Source of the DNA: Pseudomonas sp. MMS21 TM103
Lineage (GTDB): Bacteria > Pseudomonadota > Gammaproteobacteria > Pseudomonadales > Pseudomonadaceae
Direction of reading: 5' to 3'
DNA: 64,000 bases
Assembly (NCBI RefSeq): GCF_022132145.1
Contig: NZ_JAJISP010000004.1
Span: 124,001 to 188,000 of the forward strand
Numbering within the stretch: the stretch's first letter is position 1; each line of letters begins with the position of its first letter. The translations under genes were made by a program, and so were the position numbers. This document shows, in pieces, positions 62,542 to 64,000 of this stretch. The notes under the pieces are model-generated. The model did not search any database and was not told the origin of the DNA. It saw only the letters and a list, made by a program, of their open reading frames with translations.

Positions 62542-63360
62542 ATGGCCAGCAAGACCCAGACCCCGCAACAGCAAAAGCTCCTGGCAGTGCTGATCGACGC
62601 CGACAATGCCTCGGCGGCCATCGTCGAAGGCCTGTTCGAGGAAATCGCCAAGTTCGGCGTCGCCAGCGTCAAGCGCATCTATGGCGACTGGACCCAGCCC
62701 AACCTCGGCAAGTGGAAACAGGTGCTGCTCGACCACAGCATCCAGCCGATCCAGCAATTCGCCTACACCCGCGGCAAGAACGCCACCGACAGCGCCCTGA
62801 TCATCGACGCCATGGACCTGCTCTACACCCGGCGTTTCGACGGCTTCTGCCTGGTGTCCAGCGACAGCGACTTCACCCGCCTGGCCGCCCGCCTGCGCGA
62901 GGAAGGCCTGACTGTCTACGGCTTCGGCGAAGAGAAGACGCCCAAGCCCTTCGTCTCGGCCTGCGACAAGTTCATCTACACCGAAATCCTCCGCGCCGAT
63001 GCGGTTGAAGCCCAGCCCGAGCCGGCCAGCAGCGACGAAAAATCCCCGCCAAGCACGAAAGGCGAACAAGCCGGCGAACCGCTCAAGGCGCCTGAGAAAC
63101 CGAAAGCGCAGAAGGTCCCGGTGGACTTTATCGCCAAGGTCATCGAAGACATCGACGACGAGGACGGCTGGATCCAACTCGGCTCCCTCGGCTCGACCAT
63201 CAGCAAACTACGCCCGGCGTTCGATGCACGGCTGTATGGCTTCAGGAAACTCAGCGACTTGATCAAGGGCCATCCCAAGCGCTTCGAGCTGCAGGTGCGC
63301 GGCAGCAGTGCGACGGGGGGCGAGTCGCTGTATGTGAGGAATAGAAAGGTGGGGAAGTGA
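62542..63360 (+). CDS. LabA-like NYN domain RNase with C-terminal OST-HTH/LOTUS domain
   Basis: A 272-residue protein started at 62542 (MASKTQTPQQQKLL), with AAGGA eight bases upstream. The N-terminal NYN/PIN-like domain spans about residues 10-150 with its acidic residues visible: LLAVLIDADNAS near 14, DSALIIDAMDLLYTRR near 85, and CLVSSDSDFTRLAARL near 107. After an acidic/Lys linker comes an OST-HTH/LOTUS winged helix at about 200-262. NYN proteins cleave RNA and the LOTUS domain binds RNA, so a post-transcriptional regulator is likely. Monocistronic. Confidence 0.9.
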   Translation: MASKTQTPQQQKLLAVLIDADNASAAIVEGLFEEIAKFGVASVKRIYGDWTQPNLGKWKQVLLDHSIQPIQQFAYTRGKNATDSALIIDAMDLLYTRRFDGFCLVSSDSDFTRLAARLREEGLTVYGFGEEKTPKPFVSACDKFIYTEILRADAVEAQPEPASSDEKSPPSTKGEQAGEPLKAPEKPKAQKVPVDFIAKVIEDIDDEDGWIQLGSLGSTISKLRPAFDARLYGFRKLSDLIKGHPKRFELQVRGSSATGGESLYVRNRKVGK

Positions 63361-63730
63361 AGGTAACGAGTCAGAAAATACATCCCCTTTATGCTCAGGC
63401 GCCAGGAGCGCCGGTTCCGCGAGGTTCTAGTCTGGCTACGGCGCAGTCTCAGGGCAGGAATCCGTACAAACGAAGAAATGTGCGAACACCGCTGATGGAC
63501 AGAATGATGGCAACTGGTTAGCGTCGCAGGCGCTGCCGGTGAAATTGTCGGGCAGTCGGGCTTGCCGTCACCCCTGTCGCGTATCCCCTCGATCACTGTC
63601 GCGCTTACTGCGGCCCGATCGAGGCGGATCAAGGACTTACAGGACGACAAGGAATGTTATACGACACCGAGCCGCGTTTGAACGCGACATGGCATGTCGC
63701 CTAATAGTAGTTATAACTCAGGGATAATCC
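63361..63730. other. intergenic region, no gene recognised
   Basis: About 370 bases between the NYN-LOTUS gene and the partial gene at the right edge. Base composition falls from GC-rich to AT-rich toward 63650-63730. Open frames here are short, without a ribosome site or known similarity. The start of a new genomic block probably falls in this stretch. Confidence 0.4.
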
Positions 63731-64000
63731 GTGGCCACGGCGAAGAGCAGCTTTAGCATCAGCAGGCTCATAGAGCTATTTGATAAGGAATTGAACAGAG
63801 ACGAATCTAAATCTCTGGATTTAGCGCTGAAATCTTTGGCCAAAAGATTGGAATATTGCGAATATCACTACCAATTGTATTTAGAAAATTCAACCCCAAG
63901 TAAACTCACCCGAGAAAGATCAGGAATACCCCACAACAACTCCATCAGAACCCAATACGAAGCAAATTTTCTAGCCTTTCTTAATAACCTACACTGCATT
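63731..64000 (+). CDS. AT-rich protein of unknown function, 5' part only (right edge)
   Basis: A frame open from GTG at 63731 to the last base (90 codons, no stop). GGGA lies six bases before the GTG. It encodes a helical, Lys/Glu/Leu-rich N-terminus (VATAKSSFSISRLIELFDKE) leading into an Arg-rich RTQYEANFLAFLNNLHCI-type segment. The codon use (AAA, GAA, TTA, AGA) and base composition differ sharply from the rest of the window, suggesting recent acquisition. I do not recognise the family. The remainder lies beyond the window. Confidence 0.6.
   Translation, partial: MATAKSSFSISRLIELFDKELNRDESKSLDLALKSLAKRLEYCEYHYQLYLENSTPSKLTRERSGIPHNNSIRTQYEANFLAFLNNLHCI

Noticed and set aside
1..64000. CRISPR arrays, rRNA operons and insertion sequences
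   Set aside because: No regularly spaced repeats, rRNA-like stretches or transposase genes were seen on either strand.

Overview
The window looks like a Pseudomonas chromosome. It is GC-rich, and it carries a ttgRABC-type RND efflux locus with a recognisable ttgR/ttgA operator, OprD-family porins, a REP-type repeat, endA, pnuC and a Pseudomonas-style tatABC. Almost all of it is coding. Roughly 1-46 kb is accessory catabolic and transport material, mostly on the minus strand. 46.6-63.4 kb is ordinary core-like genome. The last 270 bases begin an AT-rich gene of different character.

Layout. 1-1.9 kb: a truncated NikA/DppA-type binding protein and a vestige of a TonB receptor. 1.9-8 kb: an amino-acid-type binding protein, tartrate/D-malate dehydrogenase, succinate-semialdehyde dehydrogenase and a chemoreceptor. 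8.1-23.7 kb: a long minus-strand catabolic cluster. Its core is eight genes, seven of them overlapping or nearly abutting: a Tat-signal peptide-binding protein, two permeases, a double ATPase, a three-subunit opine-oxidase/HcnABC-like flavin dehydrogenase and an ArgE-like deacylase. Upstream are a PuuB-like FAD oxidase, a HAD hydrolase, an aldehyde dehydrogenase, a serine/threonine dehydratase (EutB/BhcB-like) and an ornithine cyclodeaminase-like reductase (EutC/BhcD-like). 24.5-35.4 kb: a second amino-acid module with a FAD oxidase, a coupled operon (DSD1-family PLP enzyme, RidA, PuuB-like oxidase, aldehyde dehydrogenase), a divergent LysR, then an OprD porin and a GNAT-cupin pair preceded by two copies of the same regulatory sequence. 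35.5-36.9 kb: tatABC away from its usual hisIE setting. 37.0-46.5 kb: a decayed integrative island bounded by two copies of a tRNA/tmRNA-like 3' end, with a dead RelE-type toxin outside it, a dead integrase, and a tripartite tricarboxylate transporter cluster (LysR, PrpF-like isomerase, porin, TctCBA, D-2-hydroxyacid dehydrogenase).

46.6-63.4 kb: metallophosphoesterase, ttgR/ttgABC, EamA transporter, LEA-type lipoprotein, PhyH dioxygenase, YjdM, an NR kinase/PnuC pair, SPFH protein, endonuclease I, dihaem cytochrome c, a lipoprotein and a LabA-like NYN/OST-HTH protein.

The common theme of the first 36 kb, inferred and not proven, is uptake and oxidative breakdown of N-substituted or hydroxylated amino acids. 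Import by ABC transporters and OprD porins would be followed by FAD-dependent C-N oxidation. RidA would remove reactive imines, aldehyde dehydrogenases would oxidise the aldehydes, and PLP enzymes or a cyclodeaminase would process the amino acids released. The substrate cannot be read from the sequence.
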